A DNA stretch of 64,000 nucleotides from assembly GCF_011046245.1 (NCBI RefSeq), contig NZ_CP049241.1:434001-498000 (forward strand). The letters run 5' to 3'. Made by a program: the position numbers and the translations under genes. Position 1 is the stretch's first letter. Every line of letters begins with the position of its first letter. Positions 8,050 to 16,692 of this stretch are shown here, piece by piece. The stretch comes from Allorhizobium pseudoryzae (lineage in GTDB: Bacteria > Pseudomonadota > Alphaproteobacteria > Rhizobiales > Rhizobiaceae). Below the pieces are notes generated by a model. The model ran no database searches. It saw nothing but the letters and a program-made list of their open reading frames with translations, and had not been told where the DNA came from.

Positions 8050-10245
8050 TCAGGGCCACCAGGTTCGGGGCTTGGCCAACAGGCGCGGGGCCTCCAGGGA
8101 TGGGGTGGAGTGGCGCTTTTCATAACCGGGATTAAGCGCAGGGTCATCGAATACGGTCGTGGCGTGGATCCGGCGCAGATTATCCTTTTCCCGCTCAAAG
8201 CGTCGTTTGCGTTCGCCGATCATGTCGGAGCCGCGCGAGACCGATTCGTGGTGATACAGGCAGGCAAAGGGGGTCCAGACCGAGCGGAACCCGGCCTTGT
8301 AGGCTCTCAGGCAATAATCGACATCATTATAGGCGACGGCGAAATTCTCTTCGTCCCAGGGACCGACGGCATTTGCGCAGGCCTTGGAGATCAGCATGGC
8401 GGCGCCTGTCACGCAGGTCATCGAGTTTCGCACATGCAGCCGGTTCATCGGACCGCCGAAATCCTTCGGCTTGTTGAGATACCAATGGCCGGCCAGGCCG
8501 CCGAAACCGGCAATGACGCCGGCATGCTGGATCTTGTCGTTCGGATACAGCAATTTGGCGCCAACGATGCCGACATCGCCGTAGTGCAGGCAATCGACCA
8601 TTTCCCGCAACCAGGCGCCATCGATCACTTCGATATCGTTGTTGAGAACCAGGAAATGCTCACCCGTGGCCGCCTGCATGCCGCGATTGATCGAGCGGGC
8701 GAAGTTGAATTTCTCCTCCGTGACCAGCGCCTGAAAACCGGGACTGTCTTTCTGATAACGATCGTAGAGGGCGAGCACACGCGGATCGGTCGATCCGTTA
8801 TCGACAACGATCACCTCAAGGTTCGGATAATCGGTCTTTTCGTAGAGATCCCGGAGCACCCGTTCGATCAGTTCGAAACTGTCCTTGCTCGGAACGATCA
8901 CCGAAAGCTCTGGTAGACCGACAGTCTCCGGTTGGGTGAACTGAAGCCGGTGCAAGGTTTCCGTCAGGGCAGGTCCGACACTGAGCCCATCCTCAGCAGA
9001 CGCCGCATACCGATCCCTGAGTGCTCGCCGCGCGGCATCCGTCGCACTGTCGAGGAAACGGCGGGAATAGGTCTGTCCGTTGCGCCGCCACCAGTAGGCC
9101 GGATAGGGCAGATGAAAAACCTTGTGGTCCGGCACCCCCTTCAGATAACGCAGCAGCATGTCGTAATCCTGCGAACCGTCGAAGCCTTCCCTCAATGCGC
9201 CCACAGCAACAAGACGATCCCGCCGATAGACCGAGAAGTGGTTGATGTAGTTGACGCCGGACAGCAACACGGGATCATAGGCGGGCTTCAGCAGGAGACC
9301 CTTCGGATGCAGTTTGTCATCCACGACCAGTTCATCGGTATAGAGGAACATCATGTCGGGATGCTGCTGAAGCGCCTGCGCGATCATCTTCAGGGCGTGC
9401 GGCGCAAAGACGTCGTCATGATCGAGAAAGGTCACCCATGTGCCCTTCGCCGTCACAAGGCCGGCATTCGTGGCCATGCCGATACCGCCATTGCGTTCGT
9501 TGCGCACCACATGGACATTCTTCGGGCGTTTGGTGCTGGCAAGCCAGTGACGCGTTTCCTCCGAGGGTGATGCATCGTCGCTGAGAATGAGTTCCACCCC
9601 TGCCACATGCTGCTGCCGGAAGGAGCGCACGAGGTCGTTGAGGTAGCGCGGCGGTGCATTGTAGACCGGAACGATAATGCTGAGCCATGTCTCGTCCGCG
9701 AAGGGGCGCAGCGGAAAGGATTCCCGCCCCGCCAGTTCATAATGCGCATCGGCATATTTCTGGGCGTCGCTCCGGTTGCGCCGAAACGAGAGTTTTGGCA
9801 CCGGCAGCGCAAATCGAGGCAGTTTTCCGAGATCCTGCCTGGCGGCCCCCACCATATCTGACGCCAGCCTGACCGAAATGGCGGCCTCCGCCGTAGCCCG
9901 GTCCGGATGGAACTCAAAGGACAGATGGAACCGACAGGGGAAGCTTGCAGGATCCACCCGCAAATGCCGGAGAAGACCGCTTCGGCCGACATCGGCCAGA
10001 AAAACGAAGGACGCTCCGGGCTCGAAGGATACCGCATCCTTTTCCCGGTAGCCCGCACCCCGATCAATGTAGATCTTCGGATCCAGCAGACCCGTCTCGG
10101 TTCTCAGGTGGATGACGATGACGGGTTCGCGAAAATTCGTGAAGCGCAAGTCGAAAAAGGGGTCGTCGCCGTTGCTTTGCCACGCGTGTTCGCCACCGGA
10201 GGGCACAGCCTGGACATCGGCACTAACCTTAAAACTGAACGCCAT
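8050..10245 (-). CDS. Tandem family 2 glycosyltransferase
   Basis: A 731-residue protein with an N-terminal region of unknown fold (about 1-180) followed by two GT-A domains. Domain one starts LSIIVPVYNAP near 188, with the acceptor-metal motif FLDHDDV near 273-279. Domain two starts LSVIVPSKDSF near 447, with VLNNDIEV near 533-540 and GIVGAKLLYPNDKIQHAG downstream. This layout is that of RfbC-like capsule and O-antigen glycosyltransferases that add two sugars or alternate linkages. The ATG at 10245 overlaps the stop of the upstream glycosyltransferase (TGATG), so the two are translationally coupled. It is the last gene of the minus-strand capsule operon; its sugar specificity is unknown. The 210 bases beyond its stop hold no gene I can support. 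Confidence 0.88.
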   Translation of the reverse strand: MAFSFKVSADVQAVPSGGEHAWQSNGDDPFFDLRFTNFREPVIVIHLRTETGLLDPKIYIDRGAGYREKDAVSFEPGASFVFLADVGRSGLLRHLRVDPASFPCRFHLSFEFHPDRATAEAAISVRLASDMVGAARQDLGKLPRFALPVPKLSFRRNRSDAQKYADAHYELAGRESFPLRPFADETWLSIIVPVYNAPPRYLNDLVRSFRQQHVAGVELILSDDASPSEETRHWLASTKRPKNVHVVRNERNGGIGMATNAGLVTAKGTWVTFLDHDDVFAPHALKMIAQALQQHPDMMFLYTDELVVDDKLHPKGLLLKPAYDPVLLSGVNYINHFSVYRRDRLVAVGALREGFDGSQDYDMLLRYLKGVPDHKVFHLPYPAYWWRRNGQTYSRRFLDSATDAARRALRDRYAASAEDGLSVGPALTETLHRLQFTQPETVGLPELSVIVPSKDSFELIERVLRDLYEKTDYPNLEVIVVDNGSTDPRVLALYDRYQKDSPGFQALVTEEKFNFARSINRGMQAATGEHFLVLNNDIEVIDGAWLREMVDCLHYGDVGIVGAKLLYPNDKIQHAGVIAGFGGLAGHWYLNKPKDFGGPMNRLHVRNSMTCVTGAAMLISKACANAVGPWDEENFAVAYNDVDYCLRAYKAGFRSVWTPFACLYHHESVSRGSDMIGERKRRFEREKDNLRRIHATTVFDDPALNPGYEKRHSTPSLEAPRLLAKPRTWWP

Positions 10246-11351
10246 CAAACCCTACCAACCCGCTCATCCAAGGCCTGCATACACTGTTCCAGGCCGGGGA
10301 GAAATGGAGAAGCGCGCTCCATCATTCGTACGACCGATGCTTGCACAGCCTCTGCCGAAACCTGTCGCTCCGTCTCGTCCTTGAGGAGGCGGACAATCCG
10401 TTCCACCCAGCGCTCTGGATCGTCATCCACCAGGATTTCTTCGGGCACCGTGCATCGTTCGTAGGCAAGGCTGCGTGAAAACACCGCTGCCGCGCCCATG
10501 CGTGCCACATCGACCCGTTTCGTGTCCGAGCGGACATCGTTGACGCGGCCGGGCAGCAGCGGAACGAGCACCAGATCAGCCCCCTCCTCCGCTGTCCGCC
10601 GCAGGTAATCGGGCCACCGGCTTTCCGGGATCAGCTCCACCCGATTGCCCAGGTTATCAAGGTCCTTCCACAGACGAGCGGAATTTCCGGACGCGACGAC
10701 TTCGAACCGAACATCAGGGCATTGCTCCAGAACGCGCGCCACGATCGGCACAAGAAATTGATGTTCCAGATCATGCGCACCGGTGGCATGGTAGATCATC
10801 TTCAATGCCGTGCGCGACGTTTTCGGCGTCGGAACACGCCAGGTTTCTGGCGGCGGCAGCGGAGCGACAACGTCCGGGATGCCGAGGCGATCGGCCAGCA
10901 TGCCCGTCGCCGGCCAGATATGGGTGAAAAACCGGTTCAGGATGAGCAGGGGCGCGATGGCGATACCGAGCAGATAGAGGCGATAGCCAAACTTGCCCTG
11001 TCCTTCGGTGACCGTCGCGGCAATATCGTCATCGATCATCAGAGCGAGGCCCGCCAGTTGCCGGCGATGTTTCAGCAGCCACCAGATCTGCCGCGGCAAG
11101 GCATAACGGCAGAGGATGACATAGCTGCCGACCGGATCGAGCGGCGCTGTTGATGCCTGCAGATCGATGATCTCCACGGGGACCGAGATGCGTTTCAGGC
11201 GTTCTTCCAGATAATAGGTGAAGGTGGGGTTGGGTCCCTTCCGGAAAGCGACGATGCGGCGGATCCGCGTCGGATCAAAACCTGCCCTTCCACCGGCACG
11301 GGGTTTCGGCAAAATTCCGTACAGGTGACGGCGAAAGAATTGACCCACCAT
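10245..11351 (-). CDS. GT-B type glycosyltransferase, capsule cluster
   Basis: A 368-residue protein reading as a glycosyltransferase family 4-like enzyme without an obvious signal peptide. A basic N terminus (FFRRHLYGILPKPRAGGR) is followed by a first Rossmann half and then, from about residue 180, a linker into ALKMIYHATGAHDLEHQFLV, which resembles the start of the second GT-B half, and FEVVASGNSARLWKDL. The late segment GADLVLVPLLPGRVNDVRSD fits the donor-binding region. It sits between the KpsE-like gene (14-base gap) and the tandem GT2 gene, which it overlaps, so a role in building the capsule repeat is likely. Precise donor and acceptor cannot be inferred. Confidence 0.7.
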   Translation of the reverse strand: MVGQFFRRHLYGILPKPRAGGRAGFDPTRIRRIVAFRKGPNPTFTYYLEERLKRISVPVEIIDLQASTAPLDPVGSYVILCRYALPRQIWWLLKHRRQLAGLALMIDDDIAATVTEGQGKFGYRLYLLGIAIAPLLILNRFFTHIWPATGMLADRLGIPDVVAPLPPPETWRVPTPKTSRTALKMIYHATGAHDLEHQFLVPIVARVLEQCPDVRFEVVASGNSARLWKDLDNLGNRVELIPESRWPDYLRRTAEEGADLVLVPLLPGRVNDVRSDTKRVDVARMGAAAVFSRSLAYERCTVPEEILVDDDPERWVERIVRLLKDETERQVSAEAVQASVVRMMERASPFLPGLEQCMQALDERVGRV

Positions 11352-11365
11352 CCGGAACCAGGCGC

Positions 11366-12640
11366 CTAGTGCGCCAGCTTATTGCGGGCAAGCTGCAGAC
11401 AGGCCAGCGAAATGCCCCATGCAATCAGGCTTCCCACGATCGTCAGGCTGATCCAGAGGCCGCGCCTTGGATATTGGGCCTCATCCGGCACCCGTGGCGC
11501 AAGGAAGCTGTCGAGATACAGCAATTGCTGCTTGCTGACGAACTGGACCTGTTCGAGCGTCTTCACACTGGAAGCAAACTGCTGTTCCGCCAGGCTTTGG
11601 GCCAGTTCCAACTGGGACAGATCCTGTGACACATCCGCAAGGTTGCGGCTTTCGCTCGCCTTGACCCCCGCCATCTTGGCGTTCAGTTCGGCAATCTGCT
11701 GCTCCTTCGCCTCGATTTCGCGCCGCAGCACACGCATCTGGGGCGCGTTCTGAGACACGACGGATTGCTGCGCATTGTAGCGCTGCTGCAGGGTGAGCTT
11801 TTCGGCTTCAATGGCGCTGATCAGGTTGGTGATGATCTGTGAACTGCCGCTGACGGACAGGACGCCGCTCTGGTTGCGCGCTCCAGCAAGTGTTTCACGC
11901 GCCTTCTGAAGCTGGGTGCGGGCGTTGTCCAGATTGGTCTGTGCCGTCGTGATGACGTCTGCCCAGATGCGATTGTTCACCTGGTTGACAACGACTTCCG
12001 AAGCTTGAAGCACGAGCTCAACCAAAGTCTGCGCCTCATGCGGCTCAAAGGCCCGGACCTTGACGGTGACGATGCCGCTCGAAGGGCTGATCGAGGTCGA
12101 GACCTGTCCCTCCCAGTATTCCAGCTTTTCCTCGGCTGTTGCGTCGGACGGAAGCCGTGCCCACCAGTCGATACCATCGCGACCGTAGATCTTGGTCAGG
12201 TCCACGCTCTTCTGCAGAACCTCCAGCATCTCGTGGCTTTTGATGAAATTTACGACGATCTGGGTATCCTGGGCAATCTTGGCGGCCGGTATGCCCGTCA
12301 CCTTGCCGATCTGGTCCTTGCCAAGCGCGGGCGTTGCCGAACGAACGGTGAAGCGTGTCTCCGACTCATACTGGTCTGAAGCCAGAAACCCGAAATAGGC
12401 GATCGAAAGCGCGATCGGAAAGACGAGATAAAGCAAGGTCTGGAAGATGGTCGCCGCGGTGAAGAGTCTATCGATCAACCGTGGCCTTAGACCCACCGCC
12501 TGATAGAGAGCGCTGCGCGACGAGGTGGAAAAGCGCAGCTTGCGGGCTGCAACGGAGAGGCGTGCTGCCACCTCCCGGCTTGTGTCAAGACCGGATGACG
12601 GCCTGCCCCCACGATCATGATCTTCGATCTGGCTTGTCAC
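11366..12640 (-). CDS. kpsE: KpsE-like capsule export inner-membrane protein (copy 1)
   Basis: A 424-residue polysaccharide co-polymerase of the PCP-3/KpsE type. One membrane helix lies near residues 66-86 (LLYLVFPIALSIAYFGFLA), followed by DQYESETRFTVR, a hallmark of this family, a long periplasmic coiled-coil region (about 200-375, rich in Ala, Gln and Glu) and a second helix at the C terminus (LWISLTIVGSLIAWGISLA). The protein spans the periplasm from the inner membrane and couples the ABC exporter to the outer-membrane channel. It starts with GTG. A second KpsE-like gene lies at 13372-14631 with KpsT between them, an unusual duplication. Confidence 0.87.
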   Translation of the reverse strand: MTSQIEDHDRGGRPSSGLDTSREVAARLSVAARKLRFSTSSRSALYQAVGLRPRLIDRLFTAATIFQTLLYLVFPIALSIAYFGFLASDQYESETRFTVRSATPALGKDQIGKVTGIPAAKIAQDTQIVVNFIKSHEMLEVLQKSVDLTKIYGRDGIDWWARLPSDATAEEKLEYWEGQVSTSISPSSGIVTVKVRAFEPHEAQTLVELVLQASEVVVNQVNNRIWADVITTAQTNLDNARTQLQKARETLAGARNQSGVLSVSGSSQIITNLISAIEAEKLTLQQRYNAQQSVVSQNAPQMRVLRREIEAKEQQIAELNAKMAGVKASESRNLADVSQDLSQLELAQSLAEQQFASSVKTLEQVQFVSKQQLLYLDSFLAPRVPDEAQYPRRGLWISLTIVGSLIAWGISLACLQLARNKLAH

Positions 12641-12708
12641 GCGTTACGTCCTCGGTCACTTGCCAGGCACCCGACCGGCATTCTTGCGGTCGTCTGAACT
12701 TGTGTCGT

Positions 12709-13362
12709 CTATCGGTTCAAGCGGTAATACGCTTCGATGGCATGTTCCACATCCTCGTATACCATCATTCGCCCATCGACCAAAAGCACACCTTTATCAC
12801 AGTACTCTTTAATCGTGTCCATGCCGTGGGAGACCATGATGATGTCGGCACTCTTGCGGCGATTGTCGAAGGCCGTCTTGCAGCGCTGCTGAAAACGCGC
12901 ATCGCCAACGGCGGTAATCTCATCGACGAGATAACATTCAAACTCGATGGCCATGGACAGGCCGAAGGCGAGACGCGCCATCATGCCGGATGAATAGGTG
13001 CGAACGGGCTCGTTGATATAGTCGCCGAGTTCGGCAAATTCCTCGACAAAGCGCGCGACCCGCCGAACGTCTTCGCCATAGGCTCTCGCAACGAAGTTCA
13101 GATTTTCCTTGCCCGTCATGTCCGGGTGGAAGCCGGAGGCGAAACCGAGCGGCCAGGACACCCGCACGTCCTTGCTGATGCGACCCGCATTCGGGAGCAT
13201 GGTTCCTGCGATCATCTTCAAAGTGGTCGATTTTCCGGCCCCGTTGACGCCGAGAATTCCATAGGAGACACCTGACTGGAATTCGAGATTGACCCGGTCC
13301 AGAATGATCTTCTTGTGATGCTGGGTCTTGAAATGCTTGGAGACGTTCTTGAACCGGATCAC
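12709..13362 (-). CDS. kpsT: KpsT-like capsule export ABC ATPase
   Basis: A 217-residue nucleotide-binding subunit. Walker A is GVNGAGKST (residues 38-46), the signature is the shortened SSGM (124-127) typical of KpsT/Wzt exporters rather than LSGGQ, and Walker B ends in YLVDE (144-148), followed by ITAVGD. Length matches E. coli KpsT. It should power export of a lipid-linked capsule chain with a KpsM-type membrane partner, but no such permease gene is found in this window. It sits nine bases downstream of the second KpsE-like gene. Sinorhizobium names for this function are RkpS (ATPase) and RkpT (permease), from memory. Confidence 0.9.
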   Translation of the reverse strand: MIRFKNVSKHFKTQHHKKIILDRVNLEFQSGVSYGILGVNGAGKSTTLKMIAGTMLPNAGRISKDVRVSWPLGFASGFHPDMTGKENLNFVARAYGEDVRRVARFVEEFAELGDYINEPVRTYSSGMMARLAFGLSMAIEFECYLVDEITAVGDARFQQRCKTAFDNRRKSADIIMVSHGMDTIKEYCDKGVLLVDGRMMVYEDVEHAIEAYYRLNR

Positions 13363-13371
13363 GGTTATCTC

Positions 13372-14631
13372 CTAGAGCCTGTGATCTTCAACAGACGCCC
13401 AGATGAGCGCCAGGGTCGCCCAGGAGATCAGAAGGCCGAGGAAGATGAAGAGAGGGGTTGATATCCGCTTCGGGTAGAGGGCCTCCTCCGGCATGGACGG
13501 CTGGACGAAGACGGTCAGATACAGGGCCTTTCGCATGGCCGAGGCAAAGGCGAGATCGTAGTTGCGCCGGGACGCCTCGTAGAGCTTCTCGGCCACCAGA
13601 CGATCCGTCTCGACCTTGGAATAGTCGGTGATGACATTGGCGAGCGAGGCGTTGCCGCCGCCAGTCAGTTGTGCCCGCATGGTGCTGATCTGCTTGTCCA
13701 GACTTTCGCGGGCGAGCAGCAACTGATTGTAGGAGGGAGCGTCTGTTCCATTGGATTGCTGGAGAACGAAGAGGCGGCTTTCCAGCGTCAGCTTCTGGGC
13801 CAACAGGCCGGTGAGAAGCTTGCCGGTCTCCTGCGCCTGAAGCTCCGGACTCAACAGTCCAGACTGCTGCTGAAAACTGTTCAAGCGGCCAAGAGCATCC
13901 TGGTAAAGCTTGCCGGTGCGATCGACCTCCCGCCTGAAGCTCGCCAGCATGTCCTCCCGGGCGCGCACCGTCATCTCGTTCACGAGCTTTTCGCTCTCGG
14001 CCAGGATTGCGGATACGAGTTCGACGGAATCGGCCGGGCGGAACGTGCGGACACTCAGCGTCACGATACCGGACGGGCCATCAATGTAGGACGTGACCTG
14101 CTTGTTCCAGTATTTCAGAAATTCTTCATTGGAATCGTCGGCACCGAACCGGCTCCAGTAGTCGGCTTCGGGATTGGTGAAGATGGCGCGATAATCGACT
14201 TTTCCATCCAGGCGAGAGAGGATTTCACTCGAGTGAATGAAGCTTGTGACGACATAGGCATCCTGCGGGGCGGCCTGCATCTGCATCAGGTTCATATCAC
14301 CGCCGTCACCCGATCCGTCGTCAGCCAGTGAACGCACCGCAAAGCGGGCTTCCGCCGTGTACTGATCCGAAGCGAAGAATGCGAAATAGACGCCGCCAAT
14401 GATCGTTGGAAGGATCACCAGTAGCAGAAACGAAATCAACATCCAGGGCGGTTTTCCGCCTGTTTCGGTTTGGGCTTCGCCGCCAATGGAAGTGGTCAGG
14501 TCTTCCGCATCGATCACGGCCGGCGAACCGGAGGGATTCGAACGCCTCAACCAGCCTTTGCGCTCCCGTTCCGGGCGCACATCGACCTTGATCTCCTCAG
14601 CGTCCACATCCTGTATCGGAGCGTTCGTCAT
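13372..14631 (-). CDS. kpsE: KpsE-like capsule export inner-membrane protein (copy 2)
   Basis: A 419-residue PCP-3 protein with a longer charged cytoplasmic N terminus than copy 1 (about 60 residues), then a membrane helix (LISFLLLVILPTIIGGVYFA, near 64-83), the family motif DQYTAEARFAVRS, a coiled-coil periplasmic part and a C-terminal helix (FIFLGLLISWATLALIWA). It aligns end to end with copy 1 in layout but the sequences are clearly diverged. The ATG at 14631 is chosen; an in-frame TTG at 14652 overlaps the upstream stop and is less likely. Of the two copies this is the one directly coupled to KpsT (nine-base gap) and so the likelier functional partner. In Sinorhizobium the equivalent is RkpR. 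Confidence 0.87.
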   Translation of the reverse strand: MTNAPIQDVDAEEIKVDVRPERERKGWLRRSNPSGSPAVIDAEDLTTSIGGEAQTETGGKPPWMLISFLLLVILPTIIGGVYFAFFASDQYTAEARFAVRSLADDGSGDGGDMNLMQMQAAPQDAYVVTSFIHSSEILSRLDGKVDYRAIFTNPEADYWSRFGADDSNEEFLKYWNKQVTSYIDGPSGIVTLSVRTFRPADSVELVSAILAESEKLVNEMTVRAREDMLASFRREVDRTGKLYQDALGRLNSFQQQSGLLSPELQAQETGKLLTGLLAQKLTLESRLFVLQQSNGTDAPSYNQLLLARESLDKQISTMRAQLTGGGNASLANVITDYSKVETDRLVAEKLYEASRRNYDLAFASAMRKALYLTVFVQPSMPEEALYPKRISTPLFIFLGLLISWATLALIWASVEDHRL

Positions 14632-14648
14632 CCGTCTGCCAACTCGTC

Positions 14649-15689
14649 TCAACTGATGTAGGGCATGAGGGCATGCCGCACATAATGATCGAAAATAAGA
14701 TCCTCTTCCAGCATCAATTCCGCCACGGGCAGTTCACTCAACTGCCGTGCCAGTTCCTTGAGGATCGAATGACGCGGCAGAACCGGAATGCTGGGGCCTT
14801 CCAGTCCTAAGAGTTCGCCGACGGCATCCTGAAAATGGGTATTTTCGTCGCCATATCCAACCACCGTGAAACGCGAAAGGGCATCGATTGCCGGAGCGAC
14901 GTCGCGACGGCTCACGCGCTGTTCGGGGTAACTGGTGACAAGCTGACGGGTCACCGGGGAGAGAAGAACCGTGCGCACCTTATCGGGCGCGCGCTTCAGT
15001 GCGCGGTTCAAACCCGCCGTGTCGGTCAGATTGACGTCGGCGAAGTGTTCAACGGCAGCAGACAGGATGAGCCTGTCGCGGTCACCGATAAACGTCACGC
15101 TTCCTTTCGCCAGCCTTTTCAGAATGAAGAGGCGGCTTGCCATCTCGTAATAGGGATCTGGAATATCGGCGATGACGCGAAACCCCTTGTCGAGAAATTC
15201 CTCGTAATTGCGCAGAAGGAGACGACCGCTGATGAAGATCGAGGGGACACCGTTGAGGTGAAAGGCCTGAAGCGTCGTCTCGTGGCCGTACCGCTCCACC
15301 GCAGACACGGCATACTGGAAATGGTGCCCGCAATACTGGTCGAACTTGTTCATTGGAAGCAGCGACAGTTCCAGGCGCAACAGCTTCATCTGAACAGGTG
15401 AATCAATCAGCGGGCGCCGGTAGATCAACAATCCCGACTTCGCCTCGTGAATGGCGAGATGGTCCTGAAGCACCAGATCGGGCATGGTCTTGCGATCGAG
15501 CCGGAAGCCGACCATGCCCGTTGCATGCCGGCCCGACTGGACGACCGCCGGGCGCGGCTGGTCACAGCTGAAGGATACGAGGGTACCGTCATCACGCGCC
15601 ACGATAATCTTGGGTTCATCAGAGAAGCCATCGGGGATCAGATAGCCTTCGAGGACATCCCCGTGATCATACTCCACGTTAAACAGCAC
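14649..15689 (-). CDS. Hypothetical protein in capsule operon
   Basis: A 346-residue soluble-looking protein with no signal peptide and no membrane segment. I do not recognise a family. Visible features are a beta-rich first 100 residues (VEYDHGDVLEGYLIPDGF, then GMVGFRLDRKTMPDLVLQ), a central conserved-looking block near 115-165 (MNKFDQYCGHHFQYAVSAVE and NGVPSIFISGRLLLR), and a helical C-terminal part. The start is GTG; a stop lies four codons upstream in frame, so the start cannot be much earlier. It lies between the methyltransferase and KpsE copy 2 with gaps of 31 and 17 bases, so it should act in capsule synthesis or its control. A sugar- or lipid-modifying role is possible but unsupported. 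Confidence 0.7.
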   Translation of the reverse strand: MLFNVEYDHGDVLEGYLIPDGFSDEPKIIVARDDGTLVSFSCDQPRPAVVQSGRHATGMVGFRLDRKTMPDLVLQDHLAIHEAKSGLLIYRRPLIDSPVQMKLLRLELSLLPMNKFDQYCGHHFQYAVSAVERYGHETTLQAFHLNGVPSIFISGRLLLRNYEEFLDKGFRVIADIPDPYYEMASRLFILKRLAKGSVTFIGDRDRLILSAAVEHFADVNLTDTAGLNRALKRAPDKVRTVLLSPVTRQLVTSYPEQRVSRRDVAPAIDALSRFTVVGYGDENTHFQDAVGELLGLEGPSIPVLPRHSILKELARQLSELPVAELMLEEDLIFDHYVRHALMPYIS

Positions 15690-15720
15690 GACTTCTATCC
15701 ATCAGCATTTCGGCGGAACG

Positions 15721-16617
15721 TCACGGTGATGAAACCTGTCTTGCGAAAACCGAAAAGCAGGGGCCGCCTCTGTGATGCGGTTCTTCATCGAGCACAGTGA
15801 TCTCGCTATAGCCCAAGTGCGACAGCAGCGCCAGAATCTCATCTCGCTGCAGCCAGTAGTGTCGGTCCTTCATACCCCCACAGAAGGACGCGTTGGTGTT
15901 GGCCAGTTGATAGCCGCGCTCATGATAACGAACGTCCATGCCGGCGATGTTGCGTACCTCGACGTTTCCGCTGAAGGGGCGATAGCGAACATCCGACTTT
16001 GGCATTGCCGCCTCGTCAAAGAAGTGGGTCCAGATGAAGACGGATTTCGCGCGCAGGGACAACAGGCGCAGGAACTCGCCGGGATCCGGCATGTGATACA
16101 GGACGCCGGAGGCAAGCGCGAAATCGTAACTGGCCTCCTGGTCACTTAGCCAGGCCTGCGCATCGCCCAGATGGAAGGAGGCCCGGTCGAGTTTCAGAAT
16201 TTCCTTGGTCACCAGGCATCGCAGGAAGCAGAGCTTGTTGGCTTCGATGGCATCGATCGATTGCGCCCCGTGCGCACTCAGCATGTAGGTGTGCATCCCC
16301 TCGAGCGGCCCGATTTCCAGCACGCGCTTGCCTTCGATAGATCCATAGGCTTCGAGTGCCGCAATGATCCGACCGTCTGCAAACAGAGGTATATTTCCTG
16401 CCGAAACGCCGGCATCCGGCGGAAAGGACGAAGTCCAGCCAGGCAGAGAGTCGATTGCATTTTGGAAGGCGGGATGACGCATTTCGTACTGGCTGAATCC
16501 GCCACCATTTTCCGTCTGCAAGGCGCCGATGATGGACGCGTTCAACTGTTCCGCCGCCGCTTTTCCTCTCGACCCGCCTAATCTTGCTCGAACGCCCCGG
16601 ATGACATCATCAAACAT
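15721..16617 (-). CDS. Class I SAM-dependent methyltransferase, capsule cluster
   Basis: A 298-residue methyltransferase. The SAM-binding motif I reads VLEIGPLEGMHT (residues 99-110), followed by an acidic strand end (SIDAIEANKLCFLRC), FHLGDAQAWL as motif II, and the post-II segment YDFALASGVLYHMPDPGEFL. The fold is the usual Rossmann type acting in the cytoplasm. The last third (FCGGMKDRHYWLQRDEILAL) resembles sugar or small-molecule methyltransferases that use a Trp/His-lined pocket. Context suggests it methylates a capsule sugar or its lipid carrier. It is separated from rkpH by 75 bases and from the next gene by 31. Confidence 0.85.
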   Translation of the reverse strand: MFDDVIRGVRARLGGSRGKAAAEQLNASIIGALQTENGGGFSQYEMRHPAFQNAIDSLPGWTSSFPPDAGVSAGNIPLFADGRIIAALEAYGSIEGKRVLEIGPLEGMHTYMLSAHGAQSIDAIEANKLCFLRCLVTKEILKLDRASFHLGDAQAWLSDQEASYDFALASGVLYHMPDPGEFLRLLSLRAKSVFIWTHFFDEAAMPKSDVRYRPFSGNVEVRNIAGMDVRYHERGYQLANTNASFCGGMKDRHYWLQRDEILALLSHLGYSEITVLDEEPHHRGGPCFSVFARQVSSP

Positions 16618-16692
16618 CGAATTCGTTACCTGCTGTCCTGAGACGGTCTATTTGCTTCGTAGCATGTCCAAACCATAATGGGCTTTCCATTA

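Noticed and set aside
7678..8916. 412-codon plus-strand open frame
   Set aside because: It lies antisense over the tandem glycosyltransferase and AraC ends; no domain, and the opposite strand has clear GT-A motifs.
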